Translations under genes and position numbers: made by a program
Assembly: GCA_964499285.1 (NCBI GenBank)
Contig: CAZCLA010000019.1
Span: 1-56,161, forward strand
Length of the DNA: 56,161 nt
DNA from: JAGFIY01 sp964499285
GTDB taxonomy: Bacteria > Bacteroidota > Ignavibacteria > Ignavibacteriales > Melioribacteraceae
Direction of reading: 5' to 3'
The notes under the pieces: model-generated
Databases searched by the model: none
The model's input: only the letters and a program-made list of their open reading frames with translations
Told to the model about the DNA's origin: nothing
In this document: piece by piece, positions 8,650-17,508 of the stretch
Position numbering within the stretch: position 1 is the stretch's first letter
Layout of the letters: each line of letters starts with the position of its first letter

Positions 8650-9789
8650 TTACATTTTCCCTTTTTTCTTAATCACTTCTCTGGCGATAATACCTTTTTG
8701 AATTTCATTTGTTCCTTCAAAAATTCTGTTGATTCTAGAATCGCGGTAAAACCGTTCAACAGGCAGTTCTTTGGAATAACCCATTCCGCCATGAATTTGA
8801 ACTGCGTAGTCCGCAATTTTATCCAAACTTTCTGAACAGTAAAGTTTTACCATCGCCGATTGTTTTGAAATACTTTTTCCTTGGTCATAGTCGTAAGCCG
8901 TCCTGTAAACTATCGATTCCATAGTAAAAACCATTGTTGCCATTTCCGCAAGCATAAATTGAATTGCCTGGAAGTTGCTAATTGTCTGATCAAACTGTTT
9001 TCTTTCCTTCGAATAAACCGCCGACATTTCGAGAAGTTCTTTTGCAGCTCCGAGACAAGCGGCACCTAAACCCAATCTTCCGGCATCCAATGTTTTCATG
9101 GCAATCATAAAACCTCTACCATCAACTCCAACTAAATTTTGCTCCGGAATTCTAACATTATCAAATGTTATCGGGTTGGTAGTACTTCCTTTTATTCCCA
9201 TTTTCTTTTCGGGCGGACCTGCCTGAAATCCCTCGGTTTCTGTTTCGACAATAAATGTGGAGATACCTTTATCTGTCCTTGCGAAAACAGAAACAATATC
9301 CGCAATACTTCCATTTGTTATCCAAAGTTTTTCGCCGTTTAGAATCCAATAATTTCCGTCCTTTTGTGCAGTCGTTTTAAGATGAAAAGAATCCGATCCG
9401 GCTTGAGCTTCGGTTAAGCAGAAAGCTCCAATTTTCTTTCCTTCTGCGAGCGGAGTAAGGAACTTCTTTTTCTGTTCTTCGTTTCCACCCAAATAAATCG
9501 TGTTTGCCCCAATTGATTGGTGTGCTCCTATAAATGTAGCAGTTGACATACATCCCCGGGCAACTTCTTCCTGTGCGAGACAATACCCAACCTCGCCGAA
9601 ACCGCCTCCGCCGTATTCTTCGGGAAAGGATGTACCAAGTAAACCGAGTTCAGCAATTTTGTTAATAAGATCTCTTGGTATTTCCTCATCGTCATCAATT
9701 TTTGCTGCGATTGGTTTAATCTCACTTTCCGTAAAGTCCCTTACCATATCGCGAAGCATAATCTGCTCGTCGGTGAATTTAAATTCCAT
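8650..9789 (-). CDS. Acyl-CoA dehydrogenase
   Basis: A 379-residue FAD enzyme that introduces the alpha-beta double bond into an acyl-CoA and passes electrons to ETF. The length is typical of the short/medium-chain family. Visible signatures are the FAD-binding GAFCLTEAQAGSD (about 125-137) and YWILNGEKLWITNG. The C-terminal helical domain contains QIHGGMGYSKELPVERFYRD, followed by RIFEGTNEI, where the Glu (about residue 361) is the catalytic base position of the SCAD/MCAD type. An AAGGAAA site precedes the ATG. The gene lies 12 bp behind the enoyl reductase gene. Chain-length specificity cannot be read from the sequence. It could serve fatty-acid or branched-chain amino-acid breakdown. Confidence 0.93.
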   Translation of the reverse strand: MEFKFTDEQIMLRDMVRDFTESEIKPIAAKIDDDEEIPRDLINKIAELGLLGTSFPEEYGGGGFGEVGYCLAQEEVARGCMSTATFIGAHQSIGANTIYLGGNEEQKKKFLTPLAEGKKIGAFCLTEAQAGSDSFHLKTTAQKDGNYWILNGEKLWITNGSIADIVSVFARTDKGISTFIVETETEGFQAGPPEKKMGIKGSTTNPITFDNVRIPEQNLVGVDGRGFMIAMKTLDAGRLGLGAACLGAAKELLEMSAVYSKERKQFDQTISNFQAIQFMLAEMATMVFTMESIVYRTAYDYDQGKSISKQSAMVKLYCSESLDKIADYAVQIHGGMGYSKELPVERFYRDSRINRIFEGTNEIQKGIIAREVIKKKGKM

Positions 9790-9801
9790 AATTTTCCTTA
9801 T

Positions 9802-10626
9802 TTATTTAATTTGTTTTGCAACTTTTTCACCGATATAATTAACGATATACTCGCCACCGTCAACGCCGATCACGTTTCCTGATATCCATCCAGCCTCTTC
9901 TTTGCAAAGGAGAGAAATTGCTTTTGCAACATCCTCAGCTAAAGTTAATCTTCCGTGAGGATTTTTGGCTTCTGCTGATTTCAACATAAGTTCGTTTCCG
10001 GGGATTTTTCTAATTGCCGGAGTGTCAGTCACTCCCGCCATAATTGCGTTTGCAGTAACACCCATTCCGCCTAATTCAACCGCAAGTTGACGAATATGAG
10101 ATTCGAGAGCTGCTTTTGCAGCAGACACCGCCCCATAGTTAGGAATAACTGTTTGGGATCCCGCACTAGTAAGACCGAAAATTCTGCCGTTCTTTGCCAG
10201 AAGTTCCCTTTGAACCAAACCCTGAGTCCAATAAACCAACGAATGTGCCATCACGTCAAGAGTCATACTCATTTGTGAAGATGTAATGCAATCATTTGGA
10301 TTCTTTGTGATGTATGGTTTAAGAGTGCCGAAAGCCAATGAATGAACGAGGATATGAATTTGAGGATGCTCTTTAGTTGCAAAACGCTCCTTAATTTCAT
10401 CAAGAATGTCGTTTCGCTTTATTGCGTCAGCCGCATTCACATTAAAAAAAACTGCTTTACGACCGGCTTTTTCTATTTTTTTTATAATTTGGTTAACCTT
10501 AGGCATTGTTATCTGCCTATCGAGATGGACACCAAGGATTTCGTAACCTTCTTGTGCCAGTGCCACTGCAGTAGCGCCGCCGAAACCGCTAGATGCGCCT
10601 AAGATTAAAGCCCACTTTTTTTCCAT
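9802..10626 (-). CDS. SDR-family enoyl-[acyl-carrier-protein] reductase, FabL-like
   Basis: It is predicted to reduce trans-2-enoyl-ACP with NAD(P)H in the last step of the fatty-acid elongation cycle. The 274 residues begin with a Rossmann motif (LILGASSGFGGATAVALA). The catalytic pair is Tyr-x6-Lys (NYGAVSAAKAALESHIRQL). That spacing marks enoyl reductases of the FabI/FabL type, whereas FabG ketoreductases have Tyr-x3-Lys. GVTDTPAIRKIPG and VIGVDGGEY fit the substrate loop and C-terminal end of FabL-like proteins. I placed the start at the ATG at 10626, which has AGGA upstream. An upstream ATG at 10689 would add 21 residues that do not resemble the family. A generic SDR remains possible. 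Confidence 0.8.
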   Translation of the reverse strand: MEKKWALILGASSGFGGATAVALAQEGYEILGVHLDRQITMPKVNQIIKKIEKAGRKAVFFNVNAADAIKRNDILDEIKERFATKEHPQIHILVHSLAFGTLKPYITKNPNDCITSSQMSMTLDVMAHSLVYWTQGLVQRELLAKNGRIFGLTSAGSQTVIPNYGAVSAAKAALESHIRQLAVELGGMGVTANAIMAGVTDTPAIRKIPGNELMLKSAEAKNPHGRLTLAEDVAKAISLLCKEEAGWISGNVIGVDGGEYIVNYIGEKVAKQIK

Positions 10627-10727
10627 TTCATTCCTTTGGAATTTTAAAAAATAACTGTCAAAACTAAGAAATATGAGTTGGTAAATCAACCAAGTGATTC
10701 TGCATTTGTAAACGCCGGATTGAAAGC

Positions 10728-13700
10728 TTAAAGCGTAGAAAACTTATACGCTTCTTCCCCCACAATTTTTGTCACGTGCTTGAGAAACTCATCAGAAATA
10801 TTGACTTTATCGGGAATATGGAAATCGCGCTTCAAGCCATTATCGACCACGCGAATAAAAACCGGAGTTTGCCCTTCGTACTTTTCGATAAGCTCTTTAA
10901 GAGTTATAACTGTATTTTCATCATGCGAATCGCTGTGAAGATAAATTCCGACTCGTTTAGTTAATTTGTCCTTAGCTTCCTCAAGAGGAATAATCTCCTC
11001 GGTATGAATCTTAATCTCATCGCCGCTGCTTTCCAGTTTACCTTTCACAATTACGGTGGATTCTGTTTGAATAAAATCGCCGTATTCTTTATAACCTTTC
11101 GAAAAAATAAGGCACTCACAGGATCCGGAAAAATCATCGATTTTGAAGAAAGCCATTTTTCTTCCTTGTTTATCAGTTTTTGTTCTCACTGATGTAATGA
11201 CTCCGCAGCATCTGACATGCTCGTTTGATTTAAAGGTTTCCGGATCACCGAGGTGAACATTTGCGAAAGATTTGTACTCAACCAGATAATTTTTAAGTGG
11301 ATGGTCGGAAAGATAAAATCCTAGAACTTCCCTCTCTTTTGCCAATTTGTGCTTTGTATTCCATTTCTCAACTTTCGGAAGCTCAGGCTCAACAATATCG
11401 ACTGCTTCATCAATGTTTCCGAACAATCCTTGAGACTGAGTTTTTATTGTTTCTCTAACTTTTGACCCAAATGAAAGCGCCGATTCGATTGCTTCAAAAT
11501 TTTGAGCCCGTGTGCCTTTTAGTCTGTCAAATGCCCCGGCAAGCACCAAACCTTCGAGCGCACGTTTATTAACAATTCTTGTATCGATATTTGAACAGAA
11601 ATCGTAAATCGAAACAAAATCTCTTCCTAGTTCCTTCCTCGCTCTTGTAATCTCCTCAACAGCTGAAACGCCAACATTTTTTATTGCCGACATTCCGAAA
11701 ATTACTCTCCCTTTTTCAACATTGAAGAAAACCGAAGGTTTATTCACATCCGGAGGAAGGACTTTTACATGCAGTTTTCTGCAGTCATCCAATAGAATTG
11801 TGACTTTATCAGTGTTCCCGAATTCGTTAGTAAGGTTAGCGGCAAGAAATTCCGGGAGAAAATGTGCTTTTAAATAGGCTGTTTGGTATGCGACAATTCC
11901 ATAAGCAACAGCATGACTTTTATTAAAACCATAGTTTGCAAATTTATCAATCGCAACGAAAATATCTTCAGCAATTTTTTTATCGATATTATTTTTAACA
12001 GCGCCATTCACAAATTTTTCCTGCTGTTCCTGCATGGCTTTCAGATCTTTCTTTCCCATAGCACGGCGAAGCAAATCCGCCTCGGCAAGACTCATTCCCC
12101 CAATTTTGTTTGCTATTTGAATCACTTGTTCCTGATAAACAATGATGCCGTAAGTTTCCTTTAATATTTCTTCCAGATAAGGATGAAGATATTCTATTTT
12201 TTTCTTACCATGCTTTCGTGCAATAAAATCGTCAATAAATTCCATTGGACCGGGACGATATAATGCGTTCATTGCAGCAAGATCATTGATGCTGGATGGA
12301 CGAAGTTTTTTCAGATGTTCGCGCATTGGGGCAGATTCAAACTGAAACACTCCCGTTGTTCTTCCCCGGGAAAATATTTTGTAGGTTTCTTCATCAGCAA
12401 ACGGAATTTCATCGATGTCCACATCGATATTTCTTGTCTTTTTAACGAGATCGATGGTATCGCGGATTATTGTCAATGTCCTCAATCCCAGAAAATCCAT
12501 TTTGAGAAGACCGGCATCGTCAAGTTCTTTCATATTGAACTGGGTCACTATATCACCTTCTGCGCCGGCTTTCGAAAGTGGTACAAAATCGCTTACTTGT
12601 CCGGGAGTTATCACAATTCCCGCAGCATGTTTTGAAACGTTTCTGTTCATTCCCTCCAAAATTCTCGAATATTTTATCAGTTCTTGAATCTTTGGATCGT
12701 CGGAATTTTTTACCCATTTTAATTCTGGAACTTCCTGCAACGCTTGATCTATTGTGAAGACTCTTCCGAATTTTGAAGGTATCCATTTTGTGATTTCGTT
12801 TACCTGCGGAATAGGTATTTTTAAAACACGTGCGACATCGCGAATTACCGCTTTTGACGAGAGTCTGTTAAATGTTACGATTTGACATACAGATTCCTCC
12901 CCGTATTTGTTTTTTGTGTATTCGATAACATCGCCGCGTTTATCATCTGCAAAATCAACATCTATATCGGGCATCGATTTTCTTGCAGGATTTAAAAACC
13001 TTTCGAACAACAAATTATATTTTAATGGGTCGACATTTGTTATACCCAATGCAAATGCTACAAGACTACCTGCAGCACTACCTCTTCCGGGACCTACGGG
13101 AATTCCTTTTTTCTTGGCTGCGTTGATAAAATCCTGAACGATCAGAAAATATCCAGAATAACCCATCGACTTAATCACATCGAGTTCGTAGTTAAACCGA
13201 TCTTCAATAGACGAAGTGATTGTTTTGAATCTTTTCTGAAGTCCTTCTCGTGCTAAAACATCGAGATAATCATCAAGATTATCTACGCCCGAATTTTCCG
13301 GAATCGGGAACAATGGGTAATGAAATCCGGAAAAGTCCAAAGAAAGATTTATTTTTTCATCGATCGCGACTGTGTTCTCGATTGCACCTTTATAATTCTT
13401 GAACAAATCTTTCATCTCGACTGGAGACTTAAAATAAATTTCATCGGTGCCGTACCGAAGATCTTTGTAATCGCCGTTTCCTGTTTTATCTCCCAGAAGA
13501 AGCAATATGTTATGGGCAATTGAATGTTCTCTTTCAATATAGTGAATATCGTTTGTTGCAATCATCTCGATGTTTAACTCTTTGGAGAGTTTCGGAATAG
13601 CTTCAAGAATTATTTTATCTTCCTCCATTCCGTGATCTTGAAGCTCCAGGTAAAAATCATCTCCAAACATTTCTTTAAATAGAATCGCATTTGATTTGGC

Positions 13701-14186
13701 TTTCTCATAATCGCCGTTCAAGAGGGGAGCGCAGACAGGTCCTGCCAAACAAGCTGAAGTACAAATTAATCCTTCTTTATATTGATTGAGCAGTTCTAGA
13801 TCTATTCTTGGTCTGTAATAAAACCCTTCCAGATGACCTAGAGTGCTTAGCTTCATCAAGTTTTCGTAACCAATTCTATTTTTTGCCAGAAGAATAAGAT
13901 GATTGTAAGGTTTTGTTTTTCTTGATTTCAATTTGGGGTCATTTTCACCGCGATCGAATCTGCTGCCGCTCATATAAATATAAGCTTCAACACCTATGAT
14001 CGGTTTTATCTTTGCTTTGGTAGCTTTTTTATAAAACTCGCTAATACCGTACATAACACCGTGATCGGTCAGCGCGATAGATTTCATATTAAAATCAACT
14101 GCTTTGTTAACCAGACCGTCTATTGTCGCAGCTGCATCTTGAAGACTATAATGTGAGTGGTTGTGAAGATGAACAAAATCGCACAT
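10728..14186 (-). CDS. dnaE: DNA polymerase III subunit alpha
   Basis: The catalytic subunit of the replicative polymerase (1152 residues, normal for DnaE). The N-terminal PHP domain (1-about 270) keeps the metal ligands: HNH at 8-10, D41-H42, E67, a Cys in TSACLAG, and Asp/His in TNDIHYI. The polymerase core has GPGRGSAAGS and the catalytic DIDVDF at about residue 405. It continues with RHAAGIVITP-like SKHAAGIVITP, VYQEQV and NYGFNKSHAVAYG. A C-terminal OB domain is visible (CGVITSVRTKTDKQGRK). A beta-clamp-like QSQGLFG lies before the OB domain. The intact PHP site suggests intrinsic exonuclease potential, unlike E. coli, where it is degenerate. It starts 16 bp behind dut. Confidence 0.98.
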   Translation of the reverse strand: MCDFVHLHNHSHYSLQDAAATIDGLVNKAVDFNMKSIALTDHGVMYGISEFYKKATKAKIKPIIGVEAYIYMSGSRFDRGENDPKLKSRKTKPYNHLILLAKNRIGYENLMKLSTLGHLEGFYYRPRIDLELLNQYKEGLICTSACLAGPVCAPLLNGDYEKAKSNAILFKEMFGDDFYLELQDHGMEEDKIILEAIPKLSKELNIEMIATNDIHYIEREHSIAHNILLLLGDKTGNGDYKDLRYGTDEIYFKSPVEMKDLFKNYKGAIENTVAIDEKINLSLDFSGFHYPLFPIPENSGVDNLDDYLDVLAREGLQKRFKTITSSIEDRFNYELDVIKSMGYSGYFLIVQDFINAAKKKGIPVGPGRGSAAGSLVAFALGITNVDPLKYNLLFERFLNPARKSMPDIDVDFADDKRGDVIEYTKNKYGEESVCQIVTFNRLSSKAVIRDVARVLKIPIPQVNEITKWIPSKFGRVFTIDQALQEVPELKWVKNSDDPKIQELIKYSRILEGMNRNVSKHAAGIVITPGQVSDFVPLSKAGAEGDIVTQFNMKELDDAGLLKMDFLGLRTLTIIRDTIDLVKKTRNIDVDIDEIPFADEETYKIFSRGRTTGVFQFESAPMREHLKKLRPSSINDLAAMNALYRPGPMEFIDDFIARKHGKKKIEYLHPYLEEILKETYGIIVYQEQVIQIANKIGGMSLAEADLLRRAMGKKDLKAMQEQQEKFVNGAVKNNIDKKIAEDIFVAIDKFANYGFNKSHAVAYGIVAYQTAYLKAHFLPEFLAANLTNEFGNTDKVTILLDDCRKLHVKVLPPDVNKPSVFFNVEKGRVIFGMSAIKNVGVSAVEEITRARKELGRDFVSIYDFCSNIDTRIVNKRALEGLVLAGAFDRLKGTRAQNFEAIESALSFGSKVRETIKTQSQGLFGNIDEAVDIVEPELPKVEKWNTKHKLAKEREVLGFYLSDHPLKNYLVEYKSFANVHLGDPETFKSNEHVRCCGVITSVRTKTDKQGRKMAFFKIDDFSGSCECLIFSKGYKEYGDFIQTESTVIVKGKLESSGDEIKIHTEEIIPLEEAKDKLTKRVGIYLHSDSHDENTVITLKELIEKYEGQTPVFIRVVDNGLKRDFHIPDKVNISDEFLKHVTKIVGEEAYKFSTL

Positions 14187-14202
14187 ATTTTATTTAAATC
14201 CT

Positions 14203-14658
14203 TTAACTTTTTCCCGTATGTCCAAATCCTCCGTCCCCACGGGAACTTGTGTTCAGCTCGTCAGTAACATTAAAATTTATTTTAGCGACTTTCGAAAGCA
14301 CAATTTGTGCAATTCGATCGCCGCGTTTAATCATAAAATTTTCTTTGCCAAAATTGAAAAGAATAATTTTAATCTCGCCTCTATAATCAGAATCAATTGT
14401 GCCCGGTGAATTTAAAATACCAATTGAATGCTTGGCGGCAAGTCCGCTTCTTGGTCTCACTTGAATTTCGTAGCCTTCCGGAATCTCAACCTGAATATTA
14501 GTGGGTACCATCTCAACTTTGCTGCTTTCGATAATCATTTCATCTAATATTGCCGCCCTTATATCCATTCCTGAACTTCCTAAAGTTGCATATTCAGGAA
14601 GCGGAATATCCCCAAAAGCAGGATCTATTCGTTTAAGTTTAATGTTAATAAAATCCAT
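14203..14658 (-). CDS. dut: Deoxyuridine 5'-triphosphate nucleotidohydrolase
   Basis: It hydrolyses dUTP to dUMP and pyrophosphate, keeping uracil out of DNA and feeding dTMP synthesis. It is a homotrimer of about 151 residues. All five family motifs are visible in order: SGMDIRA, RPRSGLA, GTIDSDYRGEI, RGDRIAQIVL and the C-terminal RGDGGFGHTGK that closes over the active site. The ATG at 14658 gives the usual N-terminus. A GTG at 14664 overlaps the stop of the upstream flippase and would add two residues. Coupling with that gene is likely either way. Its place before dnaE fits DNA metabolism. Confidence 0.96.
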   Translation of the reverse strand: MDFINIKLKRIDPAFGDIPLPEYATLGSSGMDIRAAILDEMIIESSKVEMVPTNIQVEIPEGYEIQVRPRSGLAAKHSIGILNSPGTIDSDYRGEIKIILFNFGKENFMIKRGDRIAQIVLSKVAKINFNVTDELNTSSRGDGGFGHTGKS

Positions 14659-14660
14659 AA

Positions 14661-16127
14661 TCACTTTCTTAATTTAAGCATTTTGAAAATAATCGCTAAT
14701 TCATCTTTATTAATTATTTTCATTGTAAAAATGAGTACCAAGAATCCCAAGAAAATCATAAATCTATAAATGAAATCAGCAGCATTATTATAGAACAACA
14801 AGTAGAATCCTATTATTACCAAGGATGTCAATACAAGTGCAAGAAGAATTTTTTTGTACTCATATTTTATATAATAAAATTTTTGAACAACAATAAACAA
14901 CAGCAATGCCGTCACGAGGTAACTTGCGAGAGTTGCAATTGCTGCACCCATCAGCCCGAGTATTGGAATTAACCAAAGATTAACTAATACATTAACTACA
15001 GCTCCTGCACCGGTAATTAATGGAAAATATTTTGTCTTCTCTTCGATATAAATTCCTGCTTGGAAATTTATATACATTCCGTGAAGCAAATATGAAAAAA
15101 GTATTACCGGAACAATGACGAGTCCATCCCAAAACTTAGCATCGATCAAAGTTCTGGTTTCGGAAAGAGGTATTGCGACGATGTCATTAATAAATAAGGT
15201 AAGAAGAACCACGATAATCGATCCCACTAAAACAAATGCGGTGAGTACTTTAGAAAAAATTTCCTTGGCATTTTTTTCTTTAGCATTATTTAGAAAAAAC
15301 GGCTGCCAAGCATACTGAAACATACCGACGTAAAGCATCATCGAAATACCGAGTTTATAATTTGTAGTATAAACCCCAACAGTAGCATCATCCGTAAGGT
15401 AAGTTAAAAGAGGTCTATCTATTACTTGTACAACCGTTGCGGATAGAGCAGCCGGTAGATAGGGCAGCCCGAAATTAAGCATCTTTTTCAGAAGCATTTT
15501 ATCAATTTTTAGCGAAAGAAATTCAAGAATGTCCGGGATCAAAATCAGAAATGTTATAATCGAAGCCGCTGCATTACTTATAAAAATTGCATCAATATCA
15601 AAATTCAAAAAACCTATAAGGAAAATATTCAATAAAAGATTTATACTGATGTTCGCAATTTTTATTATCGCAAATTTTTTCGCTTTTCGTTGAAGCCGGA
15701 GGTGAGCAAAGGGAATTAGTGCAAGAGTATCGAAGAATAAAATTAGTCCAACATAATTTAACAGAAATGTATAGTGAGACGGAGTTTTTATCCAAACACC
15801 TATCGATTCAACATTTATCGTGAAGAGCACAGAAAAGATTAGTGAAGTGAAAAAGACAAAAATAAACGGTGTCGAAAATACTGCTTTTTTTTCCCTATCT
15901 TCTGCAACCGAAGTATATTTCAAAAATGCGGCATCCATTCCATAAATGTAGATGATATTTAAAAATGCGATGTAAGAATAGATGTTGCCATAAACCCCCA
16001 TCTGGGATTTACTCAGGAACTGTGACAAGAACGGAATAAGTATAAAGCCGAACAATCGACCTACAATTGTGCTTATACCGTAAATGGCAGTATCTTTAGT
16101 AAGTTCTTTTAGTTTATCTCTCATCAA
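14661..16127 (-). CDS. Polysaccharide flippase-like membrane protein (MATE/Wzx superfamily)
   Basis: A 488-residue integral membrane protein with about 12-14 hydrophobic segments and no large soluble domain. It opens with a helix containing DTAIYGISTIVGRLFGFIL, as in lipopolysaccharide flippases of the MVF/MOP superfamily, and keeps a polar loop with SKSQMGVYGNIYSY and the central GLPYLPAALSATV. Family knowledge suggests it flips lipid-linked sugars across the inner membrane. It lies between a YbgC thioesterase and dut, outside the main glycan locus, and is one of three such proteins in the window. It starts 5 bp behind the thioesterase gene. Its substrate is unknown. Confidence 0.85.
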   Translation of the reverse strand: MMRDKLKELTKDTAIYGISTIVGRLFGFILIPFLSQFLSKSQMGVYGNIYSYIAFLNIIYIYGMDAAFLKYTSVAEDREKKAVFSTPFIFVFFTSLIFSVLFTINVESIGVWIKTPSHYTFLLNYVGLILFFDTLALIPFAHLRLQRKAKKFAIIKIANISINLLLNIFLIGFLNFDIDAIFISNAAASIITFLILIPDILEFLSLKIDKMLLKKMLNFGLPYLPAALSATVVQVIDRPLLTYLTDDATVGVYTTNYKLGISMMLYVGMFQYAWQPFFLNNAKEKNAKEIFSKVLTAFVLVGSIIVVLLTLFINDIVAIPLSETRTLIDAKFWDGLVIVPVILFSYLLHGMYINFQAGIYIEEKTKYFPLITGAGAVVNVLVNLWLIPILGLMGAAIATLASYLVTALLLFIVVQKFYYIKYEYKKILLALVLTSLVIIGFYLLFYNNAADFIYRFMIFLGFLVLIFTMKIINKDELAIIFKMLKLRK

Positions 16128-16132
16128 AAAAA

Positions 16133-16552
16133 TTATTTAGGAGCTTCAAAGTAAGGATTCAGTACTTCGATGTAGAACTTTGGAGGTCGTACCGGCTTTT
16201 TTGATTCTTCTTTGATGAATATATGTTCGGTAAATCCCTCTGCTATTAAATCGTTAGTCTCTTCTCTTTCAATCACGTAATCGATTCTCAATCTTGCTGA
16301 ATAAATATCTTTTACAATCGCAGTAATCTTCAATAAGTCATCATAATGAGCGGGGTTTTTGTATTTTACTCCGGCTTCTATAAGCGGAAGCTGGTAACCC
16401 ATCTTTTCCACTTCAGAATAAGCTAATCCATATCCTCTTAAAAGTTCGGTTCTTCCCACTTCAAAATATTCAAGATATTTCCCGTTATAGACAAACTGCA
16501 TTTTATCCGTATCGGCATAACGGACTCTAATTTTAGTTTCGTGTTTTAACAT
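16133..16552 (-). CDS. YbgC-type hotdog acyl-CoA thioesterase
   Basis: A 139-residue single hotdog-fold protein. It begins TKIRVRYADTDKMQFVYNG, in which the Asp of YADTD is the catalytic position of 4-hydroxybenzoyl-CoA/YbgC thioesterases, followed by KYLEYFEVGRTELLR. It probably hydrolyses a short- or medium-chain acyl-CoA or acyl-ACP in the cytoplasm. It is 3 bp from the accA stop, so both are co-transcribed, which fits a role in acyl metabolism. It is not beside tol-pal genes, the other common context of YbgC. Confidence 0.9.
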   Translation of the reverse strand: MLKHETKIRVRYADTDKMQFVYNGKYLEYFEVGRTELLRGYGLAYSEVEKMGYQLPLIEAGVKYKNPAHYDDLLKITAIVKDIYSARLRIDYVIEREETNDLIAEGFTEHIFIKEESKKPVRPPKFYIEVLNPYFEAPK

Positions 16553-16555
16553 TTT

Positions 16556-17506
16556 TTACTCGTCGTAAATTCCCATTTTCCCGAACTTCTCCAGTCTATG
16601 CTGCACAAGCTTTTCCGGTTTCATCTTTTTTAGTACTGCAATTTCAGCAAGCAGTTCAGCTTTAAGTGCAGCAGCAATTTTTTTATGATCGCGATGTGCA
16701 CCTCCGAGAGGTTCAGGTATTATCTTATCAATAATTCCCTGATCTAACAAATCGGGTGCCGTAAGCTTCAATGCCTCGGCGGCTTGTTCTTTATAATCCC
16801 AGCTTCTCCATAAAATACTTGAACAAGATTCCGGACTAATAACAGAGTACCAGGTATTCTGCAACATCATAATGGTGTTTCCAACGCCAAGTCCCAATGC
16901 TCCCCCGCTTGCCCCTTCGCCGATCACAACAACGATAATCGGAACTTGCAGTTTAGCCATCTCAAAAAGATTTCTTGCAATAGCCTCGGCTTGACCGTTT
17001 TCCTCAGCTTCAAGACCCGGGAATGCACCCGGAGTGTCAAGCAATGTGATAACCGGTTTGTTAAATTTTTCGGCAAGCTTCATAAGGCGAAGTGCTTTTC
17101 GGTATCCTTCGGGATTGGGCATTCCGAAATTTCTAAAAAGATTTGATTTAGTATCTCTTCCTTTTTGATGCCCAATAATCATCACTTTTTCGTCATCCAT
17201 TTTTGCAAAGCCGCCGACTATTGCTTTATCGTCTTTGTAATATCTATCTCCATGAAGTTCAATAAACTCATCGGTCATCATATAAATGTAGTCGAGAGTG
17301 TAAGGTCTTTCGGGATGGCGCGCGAGTTGAACTCTCTGCCATCTGGTTAAATTTTCGTAAACACTATTTTTTAGTTTGGTCACTTTTTCTTCGAGATTTT
17401 TAATCTCATCATTTATATCAAGATTGTCTTCGTATTTACGCATCTCTTCGATCTTCTTTTCGAGTTCGATGATTGGTTTTTCAAAGTCCAATATATTGTT
17501 AGCCAT
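16556..17506 (-). CDS. accA: Acetyl-CoA carboxylase carboxyltransferase subunit alpha
   Basis: With AccD it transfers the carboxyl group from carboxybiotin to acetyl-CoA to make malonyl-CoA, the committed step of fatty-acid synthesis. The 316 residues match AccA. A coiled N-terminal segment (FEKPIIELEKKIEEMR) leads into WQRVQLARHPERPYTLDYI, FIELHGDR, GRDTKSNLFRNFGMPNPEGYRKA, TPGAFPGLEAEENGQAEAIA, GEGASGGALGLGVG and the final VQHRLEKFGKMG. The ATG follows a CGGAGT site. No accD is in the window. It lies 2 bp behind the GT2 fusion gene. Confidence 0.97.
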   Translation of the reverse strand: MANNILDFEKPIIELEKKIEEMRKYEDNLDINDEIKNLEEKVTKLKNSVYENLTRWQRVQLARHPERPYTLDYIYMMTDEFIELHGDRYYKDDKAIVGGFAKMDDEKVMIIGHQKGRDTKSNLFRNFGMPNPEGYRKALRLMKLAEKFNKPVITLLDTPGAFPGLEAEENGQAEAIARNLFEMAKLQVPIIVVVIGEGASGGALGLGVGNTIMMLQNTWYSVISPESCSSILWRSWDYKEQAAEALKLTAPDLLDQGIIDKIIPEPLGGAHRDHKKIAAALKAELLAEIAVLKKMKPEKLVQHRLEKFGKMGIYDE

Positions 17507-17508
17507 TT

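Noticed and set aside
12315..12687. Overlapping plus-strand open frames inside dnaE
   Set aside because: They are antisense to the most conserved part of DnaE and read as low-complexity sequence, so they are not genes.
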